A program made the translations under genes and the position numbers. 64,000 nt of DNA from NCBI GenBank assembly GCA_017549025.1, contig JAFYWB010000010.1:20734-84733 (forward strand). Direction: 5' to 3'. The notes beneath the pieces were generated by a model. That model had not been told where the DNA came from. It searched no databases and was given only the letters and a program-made list of their open reading frames with translations. This document shows, piece by piece, positions 24,659 to 32,849 of this stretch. Each line of letters opens with the position of its first letter. Position 1 is the stretch's first letter. The DNA comes from Treponema sp. (lineage in GTDB: Bacteria; Spirochaetota; Spirochaetia; Treponematales; Treponemataceae).

Positions 24659-25858
24659 ATGAATACGCTGGTAGCATTGTGCCCAATTGGTGCAGAAAAG
24701 ATTCTCGGAAATGAAATTAAGAAGCTTGGTTATTCCCTCAAGGACATGGGAAGTCCCCGCCCCTTGGGACGAGTTACCTTTGTTGGTGACGATGACGCCC
24801 TTTTTAGAAGTAATCTGTGCTTGCGGACTGCGGACCGAGTATATCTTCAGCTGGCTTCCTACAAGGCCGAGGATTTTGACGCCCTCTTTGACAGTGTATA
24901 TTCCATTCCCTGGCAGGATTATTTTTACAAGGATGTGCGAGTGGTGGTGGACAAGGTTCGTAGCCACAAAAGCCGCCTTTCCTCCGAGCACAGCATCCAA
25001 GGAATTGTTCACAAGGCCATTTACACCAAGCTGGGAGATGTGTGGCACATTCACACCATGCCCGAAAGTGGTGAGCGAAACGACGTTCGCATTTACATAG
25101 AGAATAACATTGTTACCGTTTTGCTAGACTTGTCTGGTGTGCCCTTGCACCGACGTGGCTACCGAAAGGACGGCGGCATTGCTCCAATCCGAGAAACCAT
25201 GGCAGCTGTTTTGCTCCAACTCATGAACTGGCGACGAAAAACACCCCTCCACGACCCATTCTGCGGCTCTGGAACCATTGCCAGCGAGGCCATGCTTTAT
25301 GCCTACAACGTGGCTCCAGGCTTTGGTCGTCGCTTTGGCATGGAAAACTTAAAGGTATACGACGAAGCTCGTGCCTACGAAATCAAGTGTCAGGAAGCAG
25401 AAAAAATCCAGCCTGAATGTCAGACCCGCATTACCGGTACCGACATTGACCCCGATGCAGTGGAGCGAGCCAGAGCCAATGCTGAGCGGGCAGGCGTTAC
25501 TGCAGGCCGTGCGTTACAGCTTATTGGAAGCGACCAGCGAATCCAGCGTCCCGACTTTGATCAAGCAGATTTCCGTGACCTAGGGGCTCCCTACGACACA
25601 GGACTTTTGTTGGGAAATCCTCCCTACGGAGAACGACTGGAGGATGCAGAATCTGCCCAGCTTTTGTACAAGGACATGGCAGAGCTCTTTGAAGCCTTCC
25701 CTAGCTGGGACATGGGCTTTATCACCTCTCGTGACGACTTTGAAACACACCTGGGGCGCAAGGCAAATTCCACAAAAAAACTGAAGGGCGGAAACCTGGA
25801 CACCTATTTTTATCAATTCATCCAAGGAATGCAGGGCGCCCAAAAGGATAAAAGTTAA
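24659..25858 (+). CDS. THUMP-domain RNA methyltransferase (RlmL N-terminal/YpsC-like)
   Basis: The 399-residue protein has an N-terminal ferredoxin-like and THUMP RNA-binding part (LCPIGAEKILGNEIKKLGY, VVDKVRSHKSRLSSEHSIQG). A class I SAM-dependent methyltransferase domain follows, with DPFCGSGTIASEA for SAM binding, the acidic loop GTDIDPDAVERA, and the catalytic NPPYGERL, typical of N2-guanine methylation. It corresponds to the RlmL N-terminal half or YpsC/Trm14 group that acts on 23S rRNA or tRNA. The exact target base is not certain. Its TAATG overlap with the tetR gene indicates coupled expression. Confidence 0.88.
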   Translation: MNTLVALCPIGAEKILGNEIKKLGYSLKDMGSPRPLGRVTFVGDDDALFRSNLCLRTADRVYLQLASYKAEDFDALFDSVYSIPWQDYFYKDVRVVVDKVRSHKSRLSSEHSIQGIVHKAIYTKLGDVWHIHTMPESGERNDVRIYIENNIVTVLLDLSGVPLHRRGYRKDGGIAPIRETMAAVLLQLMNWRRKTPLHDPFCGSGTIASEAMLYAYNVAPGFGRRFGMENLKVYDEARAYEIKCQEAEKIQPECQTRITGTDIDPDAVERARANAERAGVTAGRALQLIGSDQRIQRPDFDQADFRDLGAPYDTGLLLGNPPYGERLEDAESAQLLYKDMAELFEAFPSWDMGFITSRDDFETHLGRKANSTKKLKGGNLDTYFYQFIQGMQGAQKDKS

Positions 25859-26457
25859 TGGCAATAGTAGTTGAACACGACAAGCGAAAAAAGGAGATTC
25901 TTGACACAGCCTTAGATTTGTTTATGGAAAAGGGCTACGAGGATGTAACCTTCCAGAAAATTGCAGATCGTTGCGGCATCACCAGAACAACCCTGTACAT
26001 TTACTTCAAGAACAAGAAGGAAATTTTCGTGTGGAGCATCAAACAGCTTACCACAGAAATAGAAGCCTCTTTGATGGAAATTATCAACGATGAGTCAAAG
26101 ACGGTAAAGGATAGACTTTTAAGTGTTCTTGATAAGATTCTGGAAAAATGTACGGAGAATCACCTGCTTTTTACCGTTACCCTTACCTATCTTTTGCAGC
26201 TGCAAAAATCAGGAAAGGATCCTGCAGTACGGGTACGTCGAAGAATCATCCGATTGCGTCATCTTTTGTCATTAATCATTATTGAAGGAATCAATAGAGG
26301 CGAGTTTAAAAAGGTCAATGTACACGACACCAACGAGCTTTTGTACAGCGTGATAGAAGCTGCAATCTTTAGATTGGCTGTCCTTGACCAAAAAGAAATC
26401 AGTGAGCTACGACGTCCCTTCCACTTTGTAGTAGAAGGGATTTTGTCAAACAATTAA
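25858..26457 (+). CDS. TetR-family transcriptional regulator
   Basis: The 199-residue protein has an N-terminal helix-turn-helix domain: ILDTALDLFMEKGYEDVTFQ, then IADRCGITRTTLYIYFKNKK, the classic TetR signature. A helical ligand-binding domain follows. Ligand and targets are unknown. It overlaps the methyltransferase stop by one base (TAATG) and converges with the haemerythrin gene. No palindromic operator stands out in its own upstream region because that lies within the neighbouring gene. Confidence 0.92.
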   Translation: MAIVVEHDKRKKEILDTALDLFMEKGYEDVTFQKIADRCGITRTTLYIYFKNKKEIFVWSIKQLTTEIEASLMEIINDESKTVKDRLLSVLDKILEKCTENHLLFTVTLTYLLQLQKSGKDPAVRVRRRIIRLRHLLSLIIIEGINRGEFKKVNVHDTNELLYSVIEAAIFRLAVLDQKEISELRRPFHFVVEGILSNN

Positions 26458-26466
26458 AATCAACTG

Positions 26467-26880
26467 TTACTGTGGAGTGGCAGAAACAAAGCTAGCAAGC
26501 TTTTTGTCTTCTGAACAAATGTGTTTTACCAACCAGTCAGAAAGGAATTCGTACAGTTTTTCCAAATCCACCTTTTCTCCTCGGCTAGAATCACTCATCA
26601 GTGAAGCAACGAAGGTTGTAAAGGCTTTGTGCTGACTCAGGTGTGCTTCCACATCCTCATACTTTGAGTCACGCATAATCTTTTCTTCGCAGCCAAAGTG
26701 GAAGTTTACATACTTTGCACAATCCTGCAAAACCAGCGTCGTATCAGCATCCCTTTTTTCCTGTGGAGCTATAATCAGTTCATATAATTCCTCTGCAATT
26801 TCAAACAAACGCTTGTGCTGGCTATCTATCATGGGATGCCCCACCTTAAAACTTTCTTCCCATGCAATGTGCTTTGCCAT
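26467..26880 (-). CDS. Bacteriohaemerythrin
   Basis: The 137-residue four-helix protein binds a di-iron centre that takes up O2. Metal-ligand motifs are visible: IDSQHKRLFEI, HFGCEEKIM and HLSQHKAF, plus a late HICSEDK. In anaerobes such proteins serve O2 sensing, storage or detoxification. The start at 26880 (ATG after ggggg) is preferred; the frame extends 21 codons further upstream without any sign of coding. It is separate from nrdDG, though an O2-binding protein beside anaerobic ribonucleotide reductase is suggestive. Confidence 0.9.
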   Translation of the reverse strand: MAKHIAWEESFKVGHPMIDSQHKRLFEIAEELYELIIAPQEKRDADTTLVLQDCAKYVNFHFGCEEKIMRDSKYEDVEAHLSQHKAFTTFVASLMSDSSRGEKVDLEKLYEFLSDWLVKHICSEDKKLASFVSATPQ

Positions 26881-26939
26881 AAAAAACCCCCATAGATAAA
26901 AAATTCTATTCTCTCTTAATATATCGGAAAGACTTTTAC

Positions 26940-27431
26940 TCATTTAAAGGGAGCACTTAAAATCCGCTGATTCCTTGAGCCCCGAAATTGCAAGGTGCTA
27001 TCCTTTTCGGATTCCACAAAAGGGCCATCTACTAATACATCGATACAGGAAAGCATTTGCTCTGTAAATGGTGTATTACAGCGGCCTGTAGCAGAAAGAA
27101 TATCCCTTTCTAGAATACTTCCAGTATAACACCAAATTGTCTTTTGGGGAAATTTTTGTTTTACCCGCTGCAAAAAGGGTGCCAAAATCTGCTGATTTTC
27201 TGGTTCAAAGGGCTCCCCACCCAGAACAGTAAGTCCACTGATGAAAGCAGGCTCCAGTGCCAGAAGAATTTCCTCTTCTGTGGTAGCGGTAAATTCCTGC
27301 CCATAGCAAAAATCCCAGGTTTCCTGATTAAAGCAACCAGGACAGCAGTTTCTGCAGCCAGACACAAAGAGGCTTACTCGCACTCCTTCCCCATTGGCAA
27401 TGTCCGTTTTCTTTATCTCACCGTAATACAT
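26940..27431 (-). CDS. nrdG: Anaerobic ribonucleotide reductase activase
   Basis: NrdG is a 163-residue radical-SAM enzyme that makes the glycyl radical on NrdD. It carries the CX3CX2C cluster site (SGCRNCCPGCFNQETWDF) and the SAM-binding TVLGGEPFEPEN region. It lies 3 bp downstream of nrdD, the standard order, so the two are cotranscribed. Confidence 0.96.
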   Translation of the reverse strand: MYYGEIKKTDIANGEGVRVSLFVSGCRNCCPGCFNQETWDFCYGQEFTATTEEEILLALEPAFISGLTVLGGEPFEPENQQILAPFLQRVKQKFPQKTIWCYTGSILERDILSATGRCNTPFTEQMLSCIDVLVDGPFVESEKDSTLQFRGSRNQRILSAPFK

Positions 27432-27434
27432 AGC

Positions 27435-29597
27435 CTACAGGTGCAGTACCCGCTCCTTAATTTCTTCTGTTCGCCCCTGATTCCAGTACTGAGTACCGAT
27501 ATATCCACAGGTTCTTCTGGCAACATTCATCTTTGTTTGATCACGATTGCCACAGTTAGGACATTCCCACACTAGCTTTTCGTTTTCATCGGTAACAATG
27601 GCGATTTCTCCCGTGTAGTTACACAGCTGGCAGCAATCGCTTTTTGTGTTCAACTCTGCATACATGATGTGCTCGTAAATGTGACGCAGCAGCGCCATAA
27701 CTGCAGGAATATTGCCTTCCATGTTGGGCACTTCCACGTAGCTAATGGCACCACCGGGAGAAAGCTCCTGGAACTGAGACTCAAAGGTAAGCTTGCTGAA
27801 GGCATCAATGGGTTCTGTTACGTGAACGTGATAGCTGTTGGTAATGTAATTCTTGTCGGTAACGCCAGGAATAATACCGAACCGCTGCTTGAGGCACTTG
27901 GCGAATTTATAGGTGGTACTTTCTAGCGGTGTTCCGTAGAGGGAGAAGGCAATGGTGGTTTCTGAGCGCCACTTGTTGCAGGCTTCATTCAACCGAGCAA
28001 GAATCTCCAAGGCAAAGGGAGTTACCTCTGGGTCGGTGTGGGGTTTACCAGTCATGCGACGAACAGTTTCCGTAAGGCCAGCGTATCCCAGAGAAATGGT
28101 GGAGTAATTGTTGTACAAAAGCTTATCGATGGGCTCTCCTTTTTGGAGACGAGCCAAGGCACCATTCTGCCACAAAATAGGAGCGGCATCAGAAAGAGTT
28201 CCCTTGAGCCGATTGTGGCGAGCCATCAATGCCCGATGACACAATTCCAGTCGCTCATCAAGAATCCGCCAAAAAGCTTCCATGTTTCCGTCAGCAGAAC
28301 AGGCCACATCCACCAAATTCAAGGTAACGACCCCCTGATTAAAGCGACCGTAGAACTTTGGTTTTCCAGCTTCATCACGATATACCGTCAAGAAGGAGCG
28401 GCAGCCCATACAAGGATAACAGCAACCATCTTTAAGCTCCAGCATCTTCTTTTCTGAAATATAATCAGGAACCATACGACGAGCGGTACACTTGGCGGCC
28501 AATTCTGTAAGGTAATAGTAGGGGCTGCCTTCTTCAATATTGTCTGGCTCCAAAACGTAAATCAGCTTGGGGAAAGCGGGAGTTACCCAGTGGCCGCTTT
28601 CGTTCTTTACACCTTGATACCGCTGACGTAAAACCTCCTCAATAATCATGGCAAGATCGGCCTTTTCCTGCTCATTGCGAGCTTCGTTCAGGTACATGAA
28701 CACGGACACAAAGGGAGACTGGCCATTGGTGGTCATGAGGGTTACCACTTGATACTGGATGGTTTGAACGCCACGCTGGATTTCTTCTTTCAAGCGACGG
28801 TTCACCAAATAGTCAAACTGCTCAGGAGTGTAGGAAAGCCCCAATTCCTTTGCAGATTCAGATACATCACGAGCAATTCGCTTGCGGCTTACATCCACAA
28901 AGGGAGCTAAGTGAGTGAGAGAAATACTCTGACCGCCGTACTGACAGCTAGCAACTTGAGCGATAATTTGTGTGGCAATATTACAGGCGGTGGAAAAAGA
29001 GCGTGGTGTGTCGATGTAGGTTCCGCTAATAACGGTGCCGTTTTGCAGCATATCTTCAAGATTGACCAAATCGCAGTTGTGCATGTGCTGGGCAAAATAG
29101 TCGGAATCGTGAAAATGAATCACACCTTCTTGATGAGCCTTTACAATGTCTTCATCCAGCAAGAAGCGCTTGGTAATATCCTTGCTGACTTCTCCAGCCA
29201 TGTAATCTCGCTGAACGCTTACCACGGTGGAATTCTTATTGGAATTTTCCTGCTTTACTTCCTCGTTGGAGCATTCCAGCAGGGACAAAATCTGGCGGTC
29301 TGTGGAATTAGCCTTTCGCATCAGCTCGTGCTGGTAGCGATAGGTGATATATTTCTTGGCAATGGAAAAACCACCAGCCTTCATGATTTCTTCTTCCACC
29401 AAATCCTGAATGGCTTCCACGTTCATGGCGGTGTGACTTTGATAACAAGCATTGGCAACATTTTCCGCCAGCTTTTTTATTGTTTCTGGGGAAAGCTGCT
29501 CCTTCAACGGAACCTCTTGGTTGGCCTTGGACATTGCCACCTCAATCTTTTTTATATCAAAAGAGACTTCCTCTCCGTTTCGCTTGATAATATTCAT
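27435..29597 (-). CDS. nrdD: Anaerobic ribonucleoside-triphosphate reductase
   Basis: The 720-residue class III reductase makes dNTPs without oxygen. It has an N-terminal ATP-cone (IKRNGEEVSFDIKKIEVAM), the catalytic barrel (HFHDSDYF...), a C-terminal zinc site (CQLCNYTGEI and CPNCG) and the glycyl-radical loop RRTCGYIGTQYWNQGR with the radical Gly. The start has a ggggggc Shine-Dalgarno sequence. Two abutting NrdR-like boxes lie about 50 bp upstream, so control by the NrdR repressor is likely. Confidence 0.97.
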   Translation of the reverse strand: MNIIKRNGEEVSFDIKKIEVAMSKANQEVPLKEQLSPETIKKLAENVANACYQSHTAMNVEAIQDLVEEEIMKAGGFSIAKKYITYRYQHELMRKANSTDRQILSLLECSNEEVKQENSNKNSTVVSVQRDYMAGEVSKDITKRFLLDEDIVKAHQEGVIHFHDSDYFAQHMHNCDLVNLEDMLQNGTVISGTYIDTPRSFSTACNIATQIIAQVASCQYGGQSISLTHLAPFVDVSRKRIARDVSESAKELGLSYTPEQFDYLVNRRLKEEIQRGVQTIQYQVVTLMTTNGQSPFVSVFMYLNEARNEQEKADLAMIIEEVLRQRYQGVKNESGHWVTPAFPKLIYVLEPDNIEEGSPYYYLTELAAKCTARRMVPDYISEKKMLELKDGCCYPCMGCRSFLTVYRDEAGKPKFYGRFNQGVVTLNLVDVACSADGNMEAFWRILDERLELCHRALMARHNRLKGTLSDAAPILWQNGALARLQKGEPIDKLLYNNYSTISLGYAGLTETVRRMTGKPHTDPEVTPFALEILARLNEACNKWRSETTIAFSLYGTPLESTTYKFAKCLKQRFGIIPGVTDKNYITNSYHVHVTEPIDAFSKLTFESQFQELSPGGAISYVEVPNMEGNIPAVMALLRHIYEHIMYAELNTKSDCCQLCNYTGEIAIVTDENEKLVWECPNCGNRDQTKMNVARRTCGYIGTQYWNQGRTEEIKERVLHL

Positions 29598-29645
29598 GCC
29601 GCCCCCCTAAATATAATTAAAAAAGATTAATTAAAATGCATTTGA

Positions 29646-29677
29646 CCACTACATATAGTGTACACTATATATAGTGG
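29646..29677 (-). promoter_or_regulatory. Tandem NrdR-like boxes
   Basis: Two adjacent 16-bp near-palindromes, ccactacatatagtgt and acactatatatagtgg, match the NrdR consensus acaCwAtATaTwGtgt. Known pairs are usually spaced further apart, by about three helical turns centre to centre; here the centres are 16 bp apart. The rest of the 177-bp gap to the Rsm22-like gene shows no other feature. Confidence 0.65.
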
Positions 29678-29774
29678 TAAGTGCAAAGTGAGTATACTAC
29701 CACTAGAGGTTATTGTCAATAAAACCAGAGGAGAAATTCTACAATCTTGTATTCAAGTTAAAGGAAAAGTTGTA

Positions 29775-31010
29775 TCAGTACCGATACAGCAAAGCACCGC
29801 TTTTTCTGTCCCGACGAGGATTTTCCAGCTCTTTTACCCGCAGCAGCTGACCAGGAGTAAGACCTGTGGTAGATTCCACCAGCACCAAGCCCTGACGACA
29901 GCAACCATAATAACCAGTTCGTTCTCCTGGCAATTTAATAGGCTCAGAAATCACTCGAATTTCTAGCTGACTTTCTTTTGGGGCGACTTTTGGCACAACA
30001 GAAGAAGCCAACACAAAGGCTAAGCTTGCCCGCTCCTTGGGTAGCCCCGCACGAGTAGACAATTTTTGCAGCTTTTCAGGAGCATTTTCGGTGGAAAAGG
30101 TAAAGTGACACCACTTGTTTCCACGGCTTCCATCCATGGGGCACGCACAACCCCTTCCGTCCGCTGTACCTGCTGTCCATTCCATGCCCTTGGGACAAGG
30201 AGCCACAATGCTCAAGCCCTTTCGAGCCATGGCTCCACGAAAAGCCGTAAGGAACCGAACTGCTGGAGGTGTTCCTGGCTCCACCACCAGCACCTGAGCA
30301 GCAGAATCCTTGTAATGCATGATGATGTCAGCAGCACGTTTGGCGGTGAACTCTGGTGGCTTGCCAGATTCTTCCACCACCTCGTTAAAGACATTGGCAG
30401 CTGTGACCAAGTGGGCCCGTTGCCGCACCGTTACTCCCAGCTCACCCTTTACCCGAACAATGCGCCAAGGCTCCAGAGACTTTTGCTCCGAAGCTGATTC
30501 TGCGATGCTTCGAGCCGAACCTAGCTCAGCAATGGTTCGGGCGGCAACGGCTAGGTAGAGTTCTTCTCCAAGAGCCAGGGCTGTTTGGGAGCAATCCAGA
30601 CAATACCAGGTGAGTTTTTTTTCACGTAAATCGGGACGAGCAAGCCACAGAGCAATGGGTACAGTCAAAGGACCAGACCCAATATCAAGACAAATGCCAT
30701 TGTCAGGCACATTCAGCTGACTTGGTTTCAGCCCCGCAAAGAGCCGAGTAAGACGCAACAGATTCCACCACTGGAAGTACCGCATATAGGCCGAAAGAGC
30801 AACGGTGTCGTTCAAATAGCCCATTCTGCGACCACCACGTTGGTCTGTCAGCAGATGGGATACATCACGAATATTTTCTGGCAGACGAAGCAGCTGCCGA
30901 GAAGAAAGTGGCCGCACACCTTGGACGATTGATTCAAAGTTTTCCAGAATTTGTCGGCTATCGGCAGGAAGATCTGGCAACAATTCCTCTATCAATTTAT
31001 TTTTTTCCAC
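29775..31010 (-). CDS. Rsm22-family ribosome-associated methyltransferase-like protein
   Basis: The 411-residue protein resembles the Rsm22 family linked to the small ribosomal subunit. There is a SAM-binding-like LDIGSGPLTVPIALW near residue 110 and YCLDCSQTALALGEEL. The cysteine-containing C-terminal signature is CPMDGSRGNKWCHFTF, where family members bind an iron-sulfur cluster. It overlaps the downstream end of the merR-like gene by 14 bp and ends the der-merR run, so it is probably cotranscribed with der. The substrate is unknown. Confidence 0.78.
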   Translation of the reverse strand: MEKNKLIEELLPDLPADSRQILENFESIVQGVRPLSSRQLLRLPENIRDVSHLLTDQRGGRRMGYLNDTVALSAYMRYFQWWNLLRLTRLFAGLKPSQLNVPDNGICLDIGSGPLTVPIALWLARPDLREKKLTWYCLDCSQTALALGEELYLAVAARTIAELGSARSIAESASEQKSLEPWRIVRVKGELGVTVRQRAHLVTAANVFNEVVEESGKPPEFTAKRAADIIMHYKDSAAQVLVVEPGTPPAVRFLTAFRGAMARKGLSIVAPCPKGMEWTAGTADGRGCACPMDGSRGNKWCHFTFSTENAPEKLQKLSTRAGLPKERASLAFVLASSVVPKVAPKESQLEIRVISEPIKLPGERTGYYGCCRQGLVLVESTTGLTPGQLLRVKELENPRRDRKSGALLYRY

Positions 31011-31359
31011 CAGCAGTTCCTCCTGGTCTACGATATTTTTTCACAAGCAGATACAAGTCCGTAAGACTTGAGCGTATTTCACAGATTGATTCCAAGGCAG
31101 AAGAAAGCTCCTGGCAAGAGGAAACGTAGGATACTGCTTCGGCAATTATTTCGGCACGAGCTCCCTCAATGGTAAAACGTCGCTCCTGAATCAGGTATTT
31201 CAGCCGCATGATGGTCTGAAAATCCCGCTGGGAATACACACGCCGCCCACCAAGATCCTTTTTGGGTGCCAAACTAGGAATTACCTCTTCCCAGTACCGC
31301 AGCACATGAGCCTTAATTCCTGTCAGCTCCTCCATTTCCCCAATGGAATAGGATGCCAC
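30997..31359 (-). CDS. MerR-family transcriptional regulator
   Basis: The 120-residue protein has the MerR winged helix-turn-helix: YSIGEMEELTGIKAHVLRYW, then DLGGRRVYSQRDFQTIMRLK and a dimerising coiled coil. There is no cysteine-rich or ligand-binding C-terminal domain, so the effector, if any, is unknown. It overlaps der by 1 bp upstream and the Rsm22-like gene by 14 bp downstream. Confidence 0.9.
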   Translation of the reverse strand: MASYSIGEMEELTGIKAHVLRYWEEVIPSLAPKKDLGGRRVYSQRDFQTIMRLKYLIQERRFTIEGARAEIIAEAVSYVSSCQELSSALESICEIRSSLTDLYLLVKKYRRPGGTAGGKK

Positions 31360-32828
31360 TAGTCTTTCTCCCTATCTTCCCATTTTTTGCGACTGGCCTT
31401 TAGCTCCAGCAACACGGGGATTTTATCAAAGCCTAAGTCACTGCGAATCTTGTTCTTGATGTAGGCCAAGTAGGAGTCTGAAACAACCTCTGGGCGGCTG
31501 GCAAAAATTAAGAAGCTGACGGGGTTGGATGAAGTCTGCACCATGTACCGCATCTTAAAGTGGGCGGTACGGCTGGCTGGAGGTGGATAAGCGGAAACCC
31601 AATCCTTAAGAGCCATATTCAAGCTACCAGTGTCGATTTTACGGTGGAGCTGAGCCTGCATTTCCAGTGCCATGTTCAAAAGCTCCTGCATTCCCTTGCC
31701 CTCCAAGGCGGAAATGGCAATAACGGGAGCATAATTCATGTGGCCAAACATAATGCGGATATTTTCCTCCGCCTTTTTCAAAGCAGTTCGCCCCTGCTCC
31801 TGAGTATCCCACTTGTTCAAGACAAAAATCACACCACGGCCCTTATCGTGGGCAAGGGCGGCAATCTTTTTATCTTGGTCAGACAAGCCCTCCTGAGCAT
31901 CAATCATCAGGAACACAACCTCCGCCCTATCCAAGGTCTTGATGGCTCGGTTCACGGAGTAATACTCCACGTTTTCCTTTACCTTTGCCTTTCGTCGAAT
32001 TCCTGCAGTGTCCAGCACCTGAAAATTCCGTCCCTTGTACTGAAAGCTTCCTTCCACCACGTCACGGGTAGTTCCAGCATAATCGCAAACGATGGAAGCT
32101 TCCGTGTGAGTAAGGCGGTTGGCCAAGGTGGATTTTCCGGTGTTTGGCTTTCCCATAATGGCGATGCGCACCGGCTCTCCGCCTTCGTCTTCTTCTACCG
32201 CCGAAAAATCAAGGCGAGAAATCAACTGGTCTTTCAGCTCAGAGATGCGGTCTCCATGCTCGGCGGAAATCAGCAGCAAAGAATCAAAGCCAAAACGCAT
32301 GTAATTCCAAGCCTCTTCTTCCAGTCGTCCACCTTCTGTCTTGTTTACAGTAGCAATCACCTTTTTCCAGAAGGGACGCAGCAGCGTGATAAATTCCTCG
32401 TCTTCTCCAGTAATCAATCCAGCATCCAGCAGCAGCAGGATTACATCAGCTTTTTCCAGCGCCTTGAGACTTTGCTCCACAACCAGCTCGTCCATCACCG
32501 CTTCCATAGAACCGATGTCACGGTCCAGCTTGAATCCGCCAGTGTCCATAAGATTTACAGGATAACCGTTGATAAATGCCGTTTCCTGAATGGGATCTCG
32601 TGTTACACCAGGTGTGGGGTCAGTAATGGCACGGCGACGATGCAGCAGGCGATTGAACAAAGTGGATTTTCCCACATTTGGTCGCCCTGCAATCACCACT
32701 AAGGGCAGGTTTTTGTATTTCTTGTCCCGACTAAAGCCAGTGTCTGTAAAATCTAGAGAAGCATCCTCCTGATTCTCCAGCTCCATCATTTCATCTTGTG
32801 TATCTTTCTTAGAAAATTTCTTGCTCAT
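31359..32828 (-). CDS. der: Ribosome biogenesis GTPase Der (EngA)
   Basis: Der has two tandem GTPase domains and a C-terminal KH-like domain and helps assemble the 50S subunit. Both P-loops are visible (GRPNVGKSTLFN about residue 48, GKPNTGKSTLAN about 225). So are both G3 motifs (DTGG, DTAG) and the NKWD/NKTE G4 motifs; the first is NKTE rather than NKxD. Length 489, with about 40 extra acidic N-terminal residues. Confidence 0.96.
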   Translation of the reverse strand: MSKKFSKKDTQDEMMELENQEDASLDFTDTGFSRDKKYKNLPLVVIAGRPNVGKSTLFNRLLHRRRAITDPTPGVTRDPIQETAFINGYPVNLMDTGGFKLDRDIGSMEAVMDELVVEQSLKALEKADVILLLLDAGLITGEDEEFITLLRPFWKKVIATVNKTEGGRLEEEAWNYMRFGFDSLLLISAEHGDRISELKDQLISRLDFSAVEEDEGGEPVRIAIMGKPNTGKSTLANRLTHTEASIVCDYAGTTRDVVEGSFQYKGRNFQVLDTAGIRRKAKVKENVEYYSVNRAIKTLDRAEVVFLMIDAQEGLSDQDKKIAALAHDKGRGVIFVLNKWDTQEQGRTALKKAEENIRIMFGHMNYAPVIAISALEGKGMQELLNMALEMQAQLHRKIDTGSLNMALKDWVSAYPPPASRTAHFKMRYMVQTSSNPVSFLIFASRPEVVSDSYLAYIKNKIRSDLGFDKIPVLLELKASRKKWEDREKD

Positions 32829-32849
32829 AGTATTTTTTACTCCTTGAAT

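Noticed and set aside
31560..32702. 380-residue plus-strand open frame
   Set aside because: Antisense shadow of der, whose GTPase motifs are unmistakable.
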